Assembly: GCF_900088415.1 (NCBI RefSeq) | Contig: NZ_FLLQ01000004.1 | Coordinates: forward strand, 62,001-126,000 | Source of the DNA: Vibrio mediterranei | GTDB taxonomy: Bacteria > Pseudomonadota > Gammaproteobacteria > Enterobacterales > Vibrionaceae | Direction of reading: 5' to 3' | Length of the DNA stretch: 64,000 nt | Part shown: positions 63,609 through 64,000 of the stretch, piece by piece | Layout: every line of letters begins with the position of its first letter | How positions within the stretch are numbered: the stretch's first letter is position 1 | Made by a program: the position numbers and the translations under genes | Notes under the pieces: model-generated | Databases searched by the model: none | The model's input: the letters and a program-made list of their open reading frames with translations, nothing else | What the model was told of the DNA's origin: nothing

Positions 63609-64000
63609 TTATAGTTCCTTAAATTCTGTTACGCCTTTCTTGAGAATGATGTTGCCGTATTTTGCCGTTTCGCCAGTAACGACGACGGCGGCGCAACTTC
63701 TCACGCGTTCATAAAAAGCAAATCGTTCGATACGCTCAATCATGGTTGCATCAATGTTGTTAGTGTTTATCGCGGTTAGATAGCGATCCTCAACCGAAGG
63801 ATCTAACGTATCGCCTTCAACAGCCTGCATCATCGCCAAGGGCTGCTGAACATATTGGTCCAATTCAAATAGTGGGATGATGCCGCTTAGTAGCGTGCTA
63901 ACTCGAATACCATCAGCCCTAATAACGTTGGAATTAAAGCTTGCAGCCGGAAAATGTGCGTCTGCAAGTAAGATTTCGTCTCCGTGTCCCATGCCTGCTA
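63609..64000 (-). CDS. fucU: L-fucose mutarotase FucU (start beyond the window)
   Basis: At least 130 residues of FucU, cut by the right window end. [55 protein letters not shown] and [17 protein letters not shown] match E. coli FucU closely. The reading frame continues to the window edge (AGMGHGD), and E. coli FucU has about 18 further N-terminal residues, so the ATG at 63992 is not the true start. It interconverts fucose anomers. More fuc genes (kinase, isomerase, permease) are expected beyond the edge. Confidence 0.92.
   Translation of the reverse strand, partial: AGMGHGDEILLADAHFPAASFNSNVIRADGIRVSTLLSGIIPLFELDQYVQQPLAMMQAVEGDTLDPSVEDRYLTAINTNNIDATMIERIERFAFYERVRSCAAVVVTGETAKYGNIILKKGVTEFKEL

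Overview
The window is a Vibrio-type gammaproteobacterial chromosome segment with moderate GC. The evidence is a sapABCDF operon, an attenuated trp operon with separate trpG and trpD and a trpC-trpF fusion, the rluB-yciO-rnm block divergent from trp, yciB-yciA-yciI downstream of trp, a divergent metE/metR pair, and sodium-coupled carriers (GltS, DAACS, MelB). No tRNA, rRNA, CRISPR array, transposase or phage gene was seen. The left end cuts into sapA and the right end cuts into fucU.

Layout. 1-4597: end of sapA, then sapBCDF, with overlapping genes. 4768-8539: two closely related LysR regulators flanking a DUF3943 outer-membrane protein gene. 8547-10475: a MATE exporter and an orphan small protein, both on the minus strand. 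10692-19474: RND adaptor and pump, a small outer-membrane barrel, gltS, and a barrel gene overlapping a patatin-like lipoprotein gene. 19636-29328: rluB, yciO and rnm on minus, then trp promoter, operator, leader peptide, attenuator and trpEGD(CF)BA on plus. 29661-33731: DAACS carrier, a probable clan-CD cysteine-hydrolase-like protein, yciB, yciA, yciI and a T2SS pilotin-like lipoprotein. 33786-38745: metE/metR with MetR and MetJ sites, then a GT39-like membrane protein.

The right part is more accessory. 39087-44171 is an alpha-galactoside regulon (melB-like symporter, GH36 alpha-galactosidase, LacI-family regulator) with four near-identical operators. 44198-46810 holds small single genes: GNAT, RRM, VF530, cyclophilin and a barrel. 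46870-53192 is a rearranged yhf operon (yhfZ-php-yhfU-yhfT-yhfY-yhfX-yhfW) without yhfS; its biochemical role is not established. 53389-60658 is a six-gene minus-strand unit (RidA, aldehyde dehydrogenase, dipeptidase, BCCT carrier, a 575-aa protein, DUF3726 protein) divergent from a LysR regulator. It looks like a catabolic module for a betaine or amino-acid-like compound. 61771-64000 is the end of a fucose operon (fucU-fucA-fucO).

Best leads for something undescribed are the RidA/ALDH/dipeptidase/BCCT/DUF3726 module; the yhf operon with a roughly 30-bp element repeated before yhfZ and yhfX; the 19-bp palindrome shared by the RND operon and the next barrel gene; the GHG...C protein at 31044; and the LysR pair around the DUF3943 gene. 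All assignments come from reading the sequence and from recalled family features; no database search was run.
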